Counted from the stretch's first letter, positions 15,390-23,740 are shown. The stretch is DNA of 60,900 nucleotides from Desulfocarbo sp964620595 (GCA_964620595.1 CAZUHP010000016.1:1-60900); one strand, 5' to 3'. Numbers and translations are program-made. The notes: generated by a model from the sequence alone, not told the origin.

Positions 15390-17987
15390 CTATTCCAGGT
15401 GGGCGTGGGTCTTCATGAACTCGTCCGCGTACCAGTCCACCACCGCGTCGGAGAACATGAGCATGTCCATCTGGCGGGTGGTGACCATGAGCCGGCCCAG
15501 GAGCACCAGCTTGTCCTCGAACAGGCGGCAGGGCCCCTTGTCCAGGCTGGCGAAGAGATGGTCCTCTGTGATCTCCACCCGGAAGCCCAGGCGGCGCAGC
15601 ACCTTGCCGATGTAGCGGGCCCGGCGGTTGCGGCGCGCGGTTTCGGCGCCGCCGCCCTTGAACATGAAGCGGATGTAGTTGTCGTTGTCGTGCTGGGAGC
15701 AGAAGGTGTCCAGGGTGGAGAAGTGGAAGCCCAGGCGGGAGGAGAAGTTGAGATAGTCCCGGGAGATGATGGCATAGTTGTGGCGCATCACCATGCCTGG
15801 GTCCCGGCCTTCCAGGGAGGCGGCCACCTCGTGGGGCGCGGCCGGGCCCGGGCCGCGCCACTGGATGGAGCTCATGCCCCTGAGCAGGGCGTTGAGGGGC
15901 ACCGACTCCACCTCCTTGGGACGCACCTCGCGCCGGCCGGGGTGATGGGAAAGCCCCCCGCCCAGGTCGATGAGGAACAGCTCCAGGGGCAGGCCGGCCG
16001 AGAGCCGCACCGCCTCGCCCTGGCCCGCGTCCTGCTCGCTGGCGTCGCCGCGCTCGGCAGCGTAGCGGAACATCTCGTGGATGGCCATCTCGTGGGCATA
16101 GCGGGTCACGTCGTGCAGGGTGCGGCAGCCCTCCGGCGTGAAGTCCGGCTGGCGGGGGTCGGTGAGGTTGAGCGGCGCCACCAGCTTGAGGCAGCTATCC
16201 AACAGCTCCACCGCCGAGGTTTCGGAGAGGGCCACCAGGCGCTTCTTGTAGCGCCGCACCAGGAGCTCCACCACGCCCTGGTACACGGTGCAGCTCTCCG
16301 CGTCCAGGGTCACCTCCTGGCCGTCCGCCAGGATGCGGCAGGCGCTTTTCAGGTTGAACACCGCCGGCACCCCCCGCTCCCGGCTCACCGCGGCCAGGTG
16401 GCTGGCCCGGCTGCCCACCTCGGTGATGACCGCAACAACCTTGTCCAGGAACATAGCGTACTCGGGCAGGCTAGAGGGGGCCACCATCACGCTGCCCGGC
16501 TCCAGGCGCTCCAGGTCGGCCTCGCCGGCGATGATCACCACCTTGCCCGCGGCCACCCCGGCGGACACGGTGACCCCGCCCTGGGCCAGCACCGGGTAGC
16601 CTTCCACCAGGTGCTCCTTCTGCTCGGGCGAGAGCCGCTTGGCCACGATGCGCAGGGGCCGCACCTGCAAGAGCTGTATGTCGCCCTCGGGCCCCACCGC
16701 CCACTCCACGTCCACCGGCTTGCCGTAATGCTTCTCCAGGCGCAGGCCATGGGCGCAAAGCCCCCTGATCTGCTCGTGGCTCAGGTAGGCCCTTTCCACC
16801 TCCGGCTCGGGCAGGGGCTCTTGGCGGATGCCGCCGGCCGGGTCGCAGACGATCATGGCGGCCTGGGGGGAAAGCTCCTCCTTGACCACCGCCAGGTCAG
16901 AGTCCTTGCTCACCAGATACAGGCTGGAGCGCACCTGGCCGCCCACCGCCCCCACGCCCAGGCCCCTCACCGCGGCCACCATCATCACCCCCGCGTCGGG
17001 GTCGTTGGGGTTGGTGGTGTACATGACGCCCGAGACCCGGGCCGGCACCATGCGCATCACGCCCACCGCCATCGCCATCTCGCTGAGCTTGTGGCCGCGG
17101 CCGTGGGCCTGCTGCAGGATGGTGGGGTTGAACTGGCTGGCGATGATGCGCTTGTAGTGGCTCTCCAGGTCCGGGGCCAGCACGTTCAGGGAGGTGTCGT
17201 ACTGGCCGGCCATGCCCAGGTGGCCGTCCTCCAAAAGGGCGCTGGAGCGCAGCGCCACCCCGCGGGGCTCCTGCCCGTCCGCCAGGAGTTCCTCATAGGC
17301 CGCCTGCAGGGCCTGGCTCAGCTCCGCGGGCAGGGGGCTGGTGAGGATGAACTCCTTTATCTCCTCGCTGGCCCAATAGAGGTCCGCGGTCTCGCCCATG
17401 TCGGCGCTTATCATGATGCGCTCGACCATGGTCCACAGGTCGTTGCGGCGCATGAACTCCTGGAAGGCATAGGTGGTGACCGCAAAGCCCTCGGGCACCG
17501 GCAGGCCCATCCGGTTCTGCATCTCGCCCAGGTGGGCCACCTTGGCCCCCACCATGGTGTCGTCGGCGCTGGTTATCTCGCCAAAGGGCACCACCCAGCG
17601 CCCCTGGGGGATGGTGCGGCGCCGGGCCAGGAGGGCGCGCACCTGGTCCGCAATGGCGTCCTGGACCCGCAGGAGGTCCTGGTAGGCGCCCGGCCTCATG
17701 GCGTCCAGGTGGACCACCATGGCCTCCACCGAGCCCAGCACCTCCTCCACCTTTTGGTACACGTACTCCATGTCAAAGGGCGATTCGCCCTGCAACCTGG
17801 CTTGCAGGTCGCTCATGATCTCCAGGGCGTTCTGGTTGTGCTCCAGCACCCTGGTGAACAGGGTGTAGCGCCGGCTGAAGGCGCAAGAAGCCCCCTCCAC
17901 CGGAGCCGCCGGGCCGGTGGCCGGGGCCGCGGAGAGGGGGCCATCAGGGGAATCGCCAGGCGGGGCCGTCTTCCGGGTGGCAGTCAT
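15390..17987 (-). CDS. PEP-synthase-like protein: ATP-grasp and phosphohistidine domains plus unrecognised C-terminal domain
   Basis: About 865 residues. After an N-terminal helical part (to about 130), residues 145-446 match the PEP/pyruvate-binding ATP-grasp domain (MVGAKVAHLGEMQ, ALRSSALLEDG, WAVGPEGDIQLLQVRPL). Residues about 475-570 match the swivelling PEP-utilising domain, with the phosphorylatable His at about 530 (GSRASHLAAVSRERGVPAVF). The PEP/pyruvate TIM barrel expected next is absent; about 265 residues of different sequence follow (e.g. DLGGGLSHHPGRR, SQHDNDNYIRFMFKGGG). The acceptor is therefore unknown. ATG 17987 is used, though its ribosome binding site is too close; a TTG at 18029 is possible. 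Directly follows a CBS-domain gene. Confidence 0.83.
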   Translation of the reverse strand: MTATRKTAPPGDSPDGPLSAAPATGPAAPVEGASCAFSRRYTLFTRVLEHNQNALEIMSDLQARLQGESPFDMEYVYQKVEEVLGSVEAMVVHLDAMRPGAYQDLLRVQDAIADQVRALLARRRTIPQGRWVVPFGEITSADDTMVGAKVAHLGEMQNRMGLPVPEGFAVTTYAFQEFMRRNDLWTMVERIMISADMGETADLYWASEEIKEFILTSPLPAELSQALQAAYEELLADGQEPRGVALRSSALLEDGHLGMAGQYDTSLNVLAPDLESHYKRIIASQFNPTILQQAHGRGHKLSEMAMAVGVMRMVPARVSGVMYTTNPNDPDAGVMMVAAVRGLGVGAVGGQVRSSLYLVSKDSDLAVVKEELSPQAAMIVCDPAGGIRQEPLPEPEVERAYLSHEQIRGLCAHGLRLEKHYGKPVDVEWAVGPEGDIQLLQVRPLRIVAKRLSPEQKEHLVEGYPVLAQGGVTVSAGVAAGKVVIIAGEADLERLEPGSVMVAPSSLPEYAMFLDKVVAVITEVGSRASHLAAVSRERGVPAVFNLKSACRILADGQEVTLDAESCTVYQGVVELLVRRYKKRLVALSETSAVELLDSCLKLVAPLNLTDPRQPDFTPEGCRTLHDVTRYAHEMAIHEMFRYAAERGDASEQDAGQGEAVRLSAGLPLELFLIDLGGGLSHHPGRREVRPKEVESVPLNALLRGMSSIQWRGPGPAAPHEVAASLEGRDPGMVMRHNYAIISRDYLNFSSRLGFHFSTLDTFCSQHDNDNYIRFMFKGGGAETARRNRRARYIGKVLRRLGFRVEITEDHLFASLDKGPCRLFEDKLVLLGRLMVTTRQMDMLMFSDAVVDWYADEFMKTHAHLE

Positions 17988-18025
17988 ACTCCAAGCATAC
18001 CAGAAGGCAGGGGCCCTCCCGGGGC

Positions 18026-18520
18026 TCAAGCCTCCAGGATGGACATGCCCAGTTCGAAGAACACGTCCTGCAGGCGCACCACCCCGGCCACCTTGTCGCC
18101 GTCCATCACCGGCAACAGCCCCAGGCCCTCGCTGATCATCACGTGGGACGCCTTCAAGAGGTGGTCGCTGCTTTTCACCGTGGCGCGCACCGGGCTCATG
18201 AACTCGCTGATGGGCTTGTTGAGCTGCTCCTGGCTGGGCTTGTCGAACAGGTCCTGCCAGTCCACGTGGTAGCCCTCGGCCAGGCGGGTGGAAAAGCGCG
18301 GCTCGATGCCCTTGAGGATGTTGCGCTGGGTGAGGATGCCCTTCAGGCGGTAGGCCTCGTCAAACACCAAGACCGTGCGCCGCCTCTCGCCCGGGGCCAG
18401 GTGCTGTTGGGCCACGGTGAGCTGCACCACCGCCTCCTTGAGGGTGGCCCAATAGGGCATGTGGGGGTACTGGGACAAGGGTATGATCAGGTCCTTAAGG
18501 TTTTTTTCGCTCTTTGCCAT
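18026..18520 (-). CDS. CBS-domain regulatory protein
   Basis: 164-residue soluble protein with two CBS motifs: VLVFDEAYRLKGILTQRNIL (about 50-70) and a second, TVKSSDHLLKASHVMISEGLGLLPVMDGDKVAGVVRLQD, near the C-terminus (quoted here in part). CBS pairs bind adenine nucleotides or SAM. It ends 38 bp before the PEP-synthase-like gene, so it may be that enzyme's nucleotide sensor. ATG 18520 is supported by GGAG 7 bp upstream. Confidence 0.82.
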   Translation of the reverse strand: MAKSEKNLKDLIIPLSQYPHMPYWATLKEAVVQLTVAQQHLAPGERRRTVLVFDEAYRLKGILTQRNILKGIEPRFSTRLAEGYHVDWQDLFDKPSQEQLNKPISEFMSPVRATVKSSDHLLKASHVMISEGLGLLPVMDGDKVAGVVRLQDVFFELGMSILEA

Positions 18521-18587
18521 GCGGCCTCTCCAAGGTGTCGGCCAGGCCCAGGCCGGCCGTTTTGCCACAAATTATAGCCAACTGCCT

Positions 18588-18614
18588 GCGCCCGCCCCAA
18601 GGGGGGGCGGGCGC
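18588..18614 (-). terminator. Strong hairpin after the DASS transporter gene
   Basis: GCGCCCGCCCC pairs with GGGGCGGGCGC, 10 bp after the stop codon. No U-run follows, so termination strength is uncertain. Confidence 0.5.
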
Positions 18615-18623
18615 GACCGCCCC

Positions 18624-20141
18624 TTACTTGCCCAGGATGGGCATACCCAAAAGCGGCCAGACCACCAGGATGGCTATGGCCAGAATCACCATGAGCACCA
18701 CGTTGGCCACCCAGCCGTAGGAGAAGAACTGCCCGGTGGTGAACTGCTTGGATTCGTAGGCAATGGCGTTGGGCGCCGCTCCGATCAACAGGTTGAAGGG
18801 CATGCCCGCCGTGACCAGGGAGGAGAACAGGATCACGTAGGGGCTCACCCCCAGGTAGCCGCCGATGACCAGCGCCACGGGCAGGCAGATGGCGATGGCC
18901 GCCACGTTCATGATGAAGTTGGTGAGCATGAGCACCAAGAAGGCGATGGAGAGCACGAAGATGAGCCAGTGGGCGTCCTGGAACATGCTGAGCCAGTGCA
19001 CCGCGATCCACTTGGCCGCCCCGGTCTGCCACAGGCAGTAGCCGATGCTCATGGCGCCGCCGAAGAGGAGGATGATGTTCCAGGGTATCTCCTCCAGGTC
19101 GTTCACGTCCAGCACGTCTCCCAGGAAAAAGAGCATGGTGGAAACCAGGATGAGGCCCGGCCGGCTGACTCCCGCCAGGGCGGGCACGAAGCTCTTGGCC
19201 ATGAACAGCCCCACCACCATGAGGGTGACCCCCAGCACGTACCATTCCTTTTTGGTCATGGGGCCCTGTTCGGCCGCCAGCTTGGCCACCCGCTCCCGCA
19301 GGTTTTCGATGCGGGGTTTCTCGGGCTTGAAAAGCAGCATGATGAGGCCCCAGAGCAGGAACACCATGGTCCAGCCCACGGGGAGCATGTACTTGGAAAG
19401 CTCGAAAAAGGCCACGTCGTTGCCGGTGGCCTCCTTGAAGAAGCCCACCGCGGCCACGCCGCGGGCCGCGCCCAGGAAGGTGCAGATGGAGCCCGCGCCC
19501 GCCACCCAGGCCATGCCGATGAACAGGGCCTTGCCGAACTTGGTGGGCTGATCCTTGTCAGTGTAGAGCTGGTGGATGGCCACCAACAGCGGGAACATGG
19601 CCGCCGCCACCGCAGTGTGGGCCATGAAGTGGGTCATGAAGGCGATGCACACGAACACCCCCAACAGGATCAGGGAGGTGCGCTCGCCCACGATGTGCAG
19701 GATCTTGTAGGCCAGGCGCTGGGTGAGGCCGCTCTTGGTGAAGGCCATGCCCAGGACCACCGAGCCGAAGATGAACCACACTGCGGGCGAGAGGAAGTCC
19801 TTGAGCGCGTCTTCTGGGTTGCGGATGTGGAACAGGGCCTGCATCACGCCGATCATGATGGAGACCACGCCAATGGGCACCACCTCGAACACCCACCACA
19901 GGCCGGCCAGGAGGAACAGGCCCATGGCCATCTGGCCCTGGGGGGTGAGGACGAAATGCTTGCCCGCCGGGTCCACTGCGTCGGGCGGTTGGTCCATGAG
20001 CGAAAACAGGGCGAACAACCCCAGGCCCACGGCCACGAATATCCACTTTTTCCAATTGATCCCTTTTTTGGCGGGAGCCAGGGAAATATCATCGGGCATT
20101 GGTGGCAAGCCACCGCTATTTTGGATCTTTTCCGCGTTCAT
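18624..20141 (-). CDS. DASS/SLC13 family anion (dicarboxylate or sulfate) symporter
   Basis: 505-residue membrane protein with about 12 hydrophobic segments. The two inverted-repeat hairpins of the divalent-anion:Na+ symporter fold are visible around AHTAVAAAMFPLLVAI and LTNFIMNVAAIAICLPVAL. It should import C4-dicarboxylates, sulfate or a similar anion with Na+ at the inner membrane; the substrate cannot be fixed from sequence. ATG 20141 has GGGAGGAC upstream. A Rex-like site overlaps a weak promoter about 290 bp upstream. Confidence 0.85.
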   Translation of the reverse strand: MNAEKIQNSGGLPPMPDDISLAPAKKGINWKKWIFVAVGLGLFALFSLMDQPPDAVDPAGKHFVLTPQGQMAMGLFLLAGLWWVFEVVPIGVVSIMIGVMQALFHIRNPEDALKDFLSPAVWFIFGSVVLGMAFTKSGLTQRLAYKILHIVGERTSLILLGVFVCIAFMTHFMAHTAVAAAMFPLLVAIHQLYTDKDQPTKFGKALFIGMAWVAGAGSICTFLGAARGVAAVGFFKEATGNDVAFFELSKYMLPVGWTMVFLLWGLIMLLFKPEKPRIENLRERVAKLAAEQGPMTKKEWYVLGVTLMVVGLFMAKSFVPALAGVSRPGLILVSTMLFFLGDVLDVNDLEEIPWNIILLFGGAMSIGYCLWQTGAAKWIAVHWLSMFQDAHWLIFVLSIAFLVLMLTNFIMNVAAIAICLPVALVIGGYLGVSPYVILFSSLVTAGMPFNLLIGAAPNAIAYESKQFTTGQFFSYGWVANVVLMVILAIAILVVWPLLGMPILGK

Positions 20142-20420
20142 GTCTTGCGTCCTCCCTCGGCGCCAGGTGCTGATACGCTCAGCGTCATCGGGTCTGGCCG
20201 GCGCGTTCCTTGCGGCGCGGGCAGAACCCAGGGGGGATGGGTTGAGTGGCTACACCCCAGCCTTTGGCCGGTCCGGGGCGGCAACTCGTATCTTGTTGGT
20301 TTTTATATCTAAATCATGCAAACAAACATCCGGCGACGGCGTGGCGCCCGACCCGGGCCGCCATCTGCCCGCCGGTCCGCCCGGCAAGGGCGTTAGGACA
20401 CCCTACGATAAAAAAATAGT

Positions 20421-20438
20421 TTGTGCAAGACTTCACGT
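20421..20438. promoter_or_regulatory. Possible Rex operator upstream of the DASS transporter
   Basis: TTGTGCAAGACTTCACGT resembles the Rex site TTGTGA-N6-TCACAA, with TTGTG and TCAC kept and the outer positions changed. It overlaps a minus-strand TTGCAC that could be a -35 with TAGGGT 17 bp further. Weak evidence. Confidence 0.35.
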
Positions 20439-20525
20439 AACAAAATGCAACACTTTATTCACCGCCCCAAAAACAGTACGCCTTACAGCCTACCTAGGAA
20501 CGCGGCCCGGCTTGGCCCCAGTGGG

Positions 20526-20560
20526 AGCGGGGGGCGGACGGGGGGGCGGACGGGGCGGTG
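20526..20560. repeat. G-rich repeat array, intergenic
   Basis: Units close to GGGGGGCGGAC on the plus strand, a variant with an extra G in the spacer. Confidence 0.7.
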
Positions 20561-20628
20561 GCGCCTACTCTTTTTTGGACCTGCAAAAAACGGGGGCGGC
20601 CAGCGAGGGGCCGAAGGGCAGCCGCAGA

Positions 20629-21264
20629 CTAACCGGCGGTCAGGTGATAGGCCAGGTTGTCCAGCTTGACGGTGAAGTCCACGTTCTCCACCTTGCAGGA
20701 AGTGCAGTCGGAGAACTGGAGTTGCACGGGGGCGAAGTTGAGGATGCCTTTGAGGGGGACCTGGATCATGCGGTTGGCGATTTCCTGGGCCTTGTCGGAG
20801 GGGGTGCAGATGACGCCGATCTCGGCTCCGCTCTGGCGGCAGACCTCTTCCAGCCGGTCCACGGAGTGGATTTCCAGGCCAGTGGCCAGGCGGTGGCCTA
20901 TCTTCATGGGGTCGGCGTCAAAGGCGGCCACAAAGGTGTATCCCTGTTTGGCGAAGTTTTCATGCGCCACCAGGGCGCAGCCCAGGTTGCCCATGCCCAC
21001 GATGGCCAGGTTCCACTGTTTGTTCAGGCCCAGGATTTTTTTGATGTCGAACAGAAGCTCCTTGACGTAATACCCCACCCCGCGCACGCCGAACTGGCCG
21101 AAGTAGGCCAAGTCCTTGCGTATCTGGGCCGGGTTCACCCCGCAAAGCTCGGCCAGCTTCTTGCTGGAGACCACCGGCGCCTGTTCCTCGGCCAAGCCCT
21201 CGAGGGCCCGCGAGTAGATGGATAGCCTGGTTATGGTGGCTGCGGGGATCTTCAGGAACTTCAT
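20629..21264 (-). CDS. rex: Redox-sensing transcriptional repressor Rex
   Basis: 211-residue NADH/NAD+-responsive repressor. The N-terminal winged helix (VVSSKKLAELCGVNPAQIRKDLAYFG) precedes a Rossmann domain with VGMGNLGCAL; the whole protein matches the family length. When NADH is high Rex leaves DNA and respiratory or ATP-synthesis genes are expressed. ATG 21264 has AGAGG 7 bp upstream; a TTG two codons earlier is possible. A good Rex operator lies 18 bp upstream, so autoregulation is likely. It sits directly downstream of the F0 operon's terminator. Confidence 0.95.
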   Translation of the reverse strand: MKFLKIPAATITRLSIYSRALEGLAEEQAPVVSSKKLAELCGVNPAQIRKDLAYFGQFGVRGVGYYVKELLFDIKKILGLNKQWNLAIVGMGNLGCALVAHENFAKQGYTFVAAFDADPMKIGHRLATGLEIHSVDRLEEVCRQSGAEIGVICTPSDKAQEIANRMIQVPLKGILNFAPVQLQFSDCTSCKVENVDFTVKLDNLAYHLTAG

Positions 21265-21281
21265 ATTCAAACCTCTAAGAC

Positions 21282-21299
21282 TTGTGATTTAGCTCACAT
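21282..21299. promoter_or_regulatory. Rex operator upstream of rex
   Basis: TTGTGATTTAGCTCACAT: inverted repeat TGTGA-N6-TCACA matching the Rex consensus TTGTGA-N6-TCACAA at all but the last bases. Located between the atpE terminator and the rex start codon. Confidence 0.75.
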
Positions 21300-21308
21300 G
21301 TCAAGGGC

Positions 21309-21343
21309 TTAAAAAAGGGCCGGACCCCGCGGGGTCCGGCCCT
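21309..21343 (-). terminator. Rho-independent terminator of the F0 operon
   Basis: GGGCCGGACCCC/GGGGTCCGGCCC stem with a tiny loop, followed on the minus strand by TTTTTTAAG. Ten bp after the atpE stop codon. Confidence 0.9.
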
Positions 21344-21352
21344 TGGGGCTAG

Positions 21353-21718
21353 CTACATGCCCAGGACCTTGGCCACCGGAGCAGCCATGGGGTAGGCGTA
21401 CAGCAGGATCAGGGCCACGACCAGAGCGTAGATACACAGGGACTCGATCATGGCCAGACCGATCAGCATGTTAACGGTGATCTTACCCGAGGCCTCGGGG
21501 TTGCGGGCGGTGCCCTCCACGGCGCCCTTGACGGCCATGCCCTGGGCGATGCCGGTACCAAAGGCGGCGATGCCGATGCCGAAGCCGGCGGCGGTCACGG
21601 TGGCCGAGAACAGCTTGGCCAGCTCACTCATGGCGGCGGCGTCGGCGGCCATGGCCACGGCGGAGATACCCAGCACGAACAGCCCGGTCAGGGCGGCGGT
21701 AATCGAGAACTTCTTCAT
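21353..21718 (-). CDS. atpE: ATP synthase F0 subunit c
   Basis: 121 residues: an N-terminal signal-like segment (about 1-25, ending AMAADA) followed by the two c-ring helices joined by the polar loop ARNPEASGK. The ion carboxylate is E92. The full Na+ ligand pattern is present: Q59 (GIAQGM) in helix 1 and E92-S93-x3-Y97 (IESLCIY) in helix 2, as in the Na+ c-rings of Ilyobacter and Propionigenium. ATG 21718 has GGAGGAG upstream. The extended N-terminus exceeds the usual 75-90 residues and implies cleavage or a third segment. Separated from atpB by 327 bp of purine-rich repeat. Confidence 0.95.
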   Translation of the reverse strand: MKKFSITAALTGLFVLGISAVAMAADAAAMSELAKLFSATVTAAGFGIGIAAFGTGIAQGMAVKGAVEGTARNPEASGKITVNMLIGLAMIESLCIYALVVALILLYAYPMAAPVAKVLGM

Positions 21719-21839
21719 CCCACACTCCTCCACGTTGAATCGGTTGTCGGTTGTGCCTTCTTCCTAACTATCTAAAGTGTCTTCCCTTTATGGGAAACTT
21801 GCTTTCTCCAAGGTAGGGGGTGGCGCTTTGGGGAGGGCG

Positions 21840-22045
21840 CGCCGCGCTTTTTCTCCCCCCGGCTTCTCCTGCCAGGCTCCCGCGGCTTCTCCTGCCCCGT
21901 CTCCCCCGGCTCTGTCAGCGCCTCTCGCTCCCCCCTCGGCCCTCTCGGTCCCTCGGCCTTCTCGCCTTCCCGGCCCTTATCGGCCCTTCTCTCTCGCTCG
22001 GCCCCTTTCGGCCCTTTCGTTCGGCCCCTTTCGGCCCCCCGGTCT
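21840..22045 (-). repeat. Purine-rich degenerate repeats between atpB and atpE
   Basis: On the transcribed (minus) strand this is repeated GGGCCGAAA / GGGGCCGAG-type sequence running from the atpB stop codon for about 200 nt, almost without pyrimidines in its first half. Different from the GGGGGGCGAC family. It fills an unusually long gap within the operon. Confidence 0.7.
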
Positions 22046-22735
22046 TTAGTGGGCCTCCTCCAGGGCAGCGGCGATGTAGAGCATGGTGAGCAGGCTGAAG
22101 ATGAAGGCCTGCACGAAGCTGGTGAAGATACCCAAGACCATCATGGGCAGCGGGGCCAGGTACATGCCGGCCAGGAAGAAGAGGATGGCCGCCACCAGGT
22201 CCTCGCCCAGGATGTTGCCGAACAGACGGAAGGTGAGGCTGAGCACGCGGGCCAGGTGGCCGATGATCTCAATGGGGATCATCAAGGGGGCCAGGGCCGC
22301 CACCGGGCCGGTGAAGTGCTTGACGTAGTGGAAGCCGTGCTGCTTTATGCCCACGATATGGGTGGCCACGAAGACCACCAGGGCCATGGAGAGCGGGGTG
22401 TTGATGTTGCTGGTGGAGGCGAACATGCCGGGGACCAGGCCCATCCAGTTCATGAAAAGGATGTAGATGAACAGGGTGAAGATGAGGGCGAAGTAGGGCC
22501 GCCCGTGCTCGCCCATGACGTCCACCATGAAGTCTTCCCAGCCGCCGAGGATGACTTCGAACAGGTTCTGGGCGCCGCTGGGTATCATCTGGACGCTCTT
22601 GGTGGCCATCTTGGCCAGGACGAGCAGGATGAGCATGACCAGCCAGGAGTAGATCACGTTGAGGTTGTGGTGGGCGAACTCGCCCAGACCGATCTTTTCG
22701 AACAACAGCGGCAGGAACAAAAGCGGATGTTCCAT
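22046..22735 (-). CDS. atpB: ATP synthase F0 subunit a
   Basis: 229-residue membrane protein with five or six helices. The essential Arg lies in ARVLSLTFRLFGNILGED, the family signature, and a second conserved segment is SFVQAFIFSLLTMLYI. It forms the ion half-channels against the c-ring. Length is typical. The stop codon of atpI is 3 bp upstream of its ATG, with GGAGG inside the atpI end, so they are coupled. Confidence 0.95.
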   Translation of the reverse strand: MEHPLLFLPLLFEKIGLGEFAHHNLNVIYSWLVMLILLVLAKMATKSVQMIPSGAQNLFEVILGGWEDFMVDVMGEHGRPYFALIFTLFIYILFMNWMGLVPGMFASTSNINTPLSMALVVFVATHIVGIKQHGFHYVKHFTGPVAALAPLMIPIEIIGHLARVLSLTFRLFGNILGEDLVAAILFFLAGMYLAPLPMMVLGIFTSFVQAFIFSLLTMLYIAAALEEAH

Positions 22736-22738
22736 AGC

Positions 22739-23155
22739 TCAGACGGCCTCCTTGTACAGCTTGCGTGCCTGCAGGGCTCCCCAGACGAAGATGGTCACCA
22801 CGACCACGGAGAGCCCCACCAGTAGTCCCAACGGCTCCACCACCCCCTGGCGCACCAGGAGGATGATGACCACGGCGGTGGCTATGAACCGGATGTAGTA
22901 TTTCAAAAGCGCCTTGCCCATGACCGCGCGCTTTTTGGCCAACTGGGGCATGAGCGAGCGGCGGATGGAGCGCTCCAAGAGCCGGAAGTTGATCAGCGCG
23001 ATGGCGCCGCCCACCACCACCGACACCGCCGAGTGGATGGGCGCCAGGGCGAGGGCACCCAGGCTCAGCACCGCGAAGGTGAGCAGGTTGCCCAGCCACA
23101 GGCTCTTGACCAGGGCGGCCTCGGCATAGTCCAGGGTGAGGGGTTTCGTGCTCAA
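22739..23155 (-). CDS. atpI: ATP synthase subunit I
   Basis: 138-residue protein with four hydrophobic segments, matching the small AtpI family encoded ahead of atpB. A TTG start (23155) is used, with AGGAAAGG upstream. AtpI assists c-ring assembly but is not essential in studied species. It begins 10 bp after the AtpQ-like gene ends. Confidence 0.82.
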   Translation of the reverse strand: MSTKPLTLDYAEAALVKSLWLGNLLTFAVLSLGALALAPIHSAVSVVVGGAIALINFRLLERSIRRSLMPQLAKKRAVMGKALLKYYIRFIATAVVIILLVRQGVVEPLGLLVGLSVVVVTIFVWGALQARKLYKEAV

Positions 23156-23165
23156 CGCGCCTTTC

Positions 23166-23396
23166 CTATATCATCTTGCTGCGCTTGGCGATTATCCAGA
23201 TGTTGCGGAAGCCGGCCACGATGCCCATGCCCATGCCGATGAAGAAGCCCCAGGGCGAGGTATCCAGCCATTTGTCCACGTAGATGCCCGCGGCCAGCCC
23301 AAGCACAATGGCCAACGCCATGGCCAGTCCCATGGAGCTGACCCGTGCCACCAGCCTCAGGAAGTCGCGGGTTGTCTCGCTGATGAAGCGTCCCAA
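23166..23396 (-). CDS. AtpQ/AtpZ-like protein at the head of the F0 operon
   Basis: 76 residues from a TTG start with AGGGGGAG upstream; the longer in-frame version to 23480 adds poorly conserved residues. Two hydrophobic segments flank AAGIYVDKWLDTSPWG, matching AtpQ/AtpZ. A paralogue is at 38-298. First gene of the run AtpQ-AtpI-AtpB-AtpE, an F0-only operon; F1 genes are not in the window. Confidence 0.75.
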   Translation of the reverse strand: MGRFISETTRDFLRLVARVSSMGLAMALAIVLGLAAGIYVDKWLDTSPWGFFIGMGMGIVAGFRNIWIIAKRSKMI

Positions 23397-23580
23397 GCGA
23401 CTCCCCCTTGCGGGCTCCCAACACCTGGATTTTGTACAGATAAAACCGGCTGGCCCCGCGGGGCGCCACCCCCGCTTCATCCTAAAGCGGCAGCCCTCCT
23501 TTTACCCCCGAGGGCACCGCGGCCAGCTATACTCCGGTCGCACCTTGGTAACACGACCGGGGTTCATAGTCAACTCTTTT

Positions 23581-23598
23581 TTGTGAAGCAAAGAGCAA
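23581..23598. promoter_or_regulatory. Possible Rex half-site upstream of the F0 operon
   Basis: TTGTGAAGCAAAGAGCAA keeps one perfect arm (TTGTGAA) and the outer CAA of the other. It directly abuts a minus-strand TTGACT that could be a -35 for the F0 operon. Confidence 0.35.
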
Positions 23599-23650
23599 GA
23601 GCCCCCCGCCGAGCGCACCCGGCCAAGAGGGGGATTTGTTTGGGGAATCG

Positions 23651-23714
23651 CTCGCCCCCCCCGCCCCGGCGACGGGGGGGGCGGGGGGCGACGGGGGGCG
23701 ACGGGGGGCGCGGC
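23651..23714. repeat. G-rich repeat array, intergenic after hemL
   Basis: Runs of GGGGGGCGAC on the plus strand after a C-rich start. It lies just downstream of the hemL stop codon and upstream of the F0 operon. Confidence 0.85.
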
Positions 23715-23740
23715 GTCAGGGGGGCGGCCCCTGCCGGGCC

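Larger units (their letters stand above)
20142..20628. other. 487-bp intergenic region upstream of the DASS gene
   Basis: No supported gene. It contains a Rex-like inverted repeat with a weak promoter near 20400-20438 and a G-rich repeat array (20526-20560). Confidence 0.5.

Noticed and set aside
15399..18272. Open frame of 957 codons opposite the PEP-synthase-like gene
   Set aside because: Antisense shadow of a GC-rich gene: His/Gly/Val-rich sequence with no domain, while the other strand has clear motifs.
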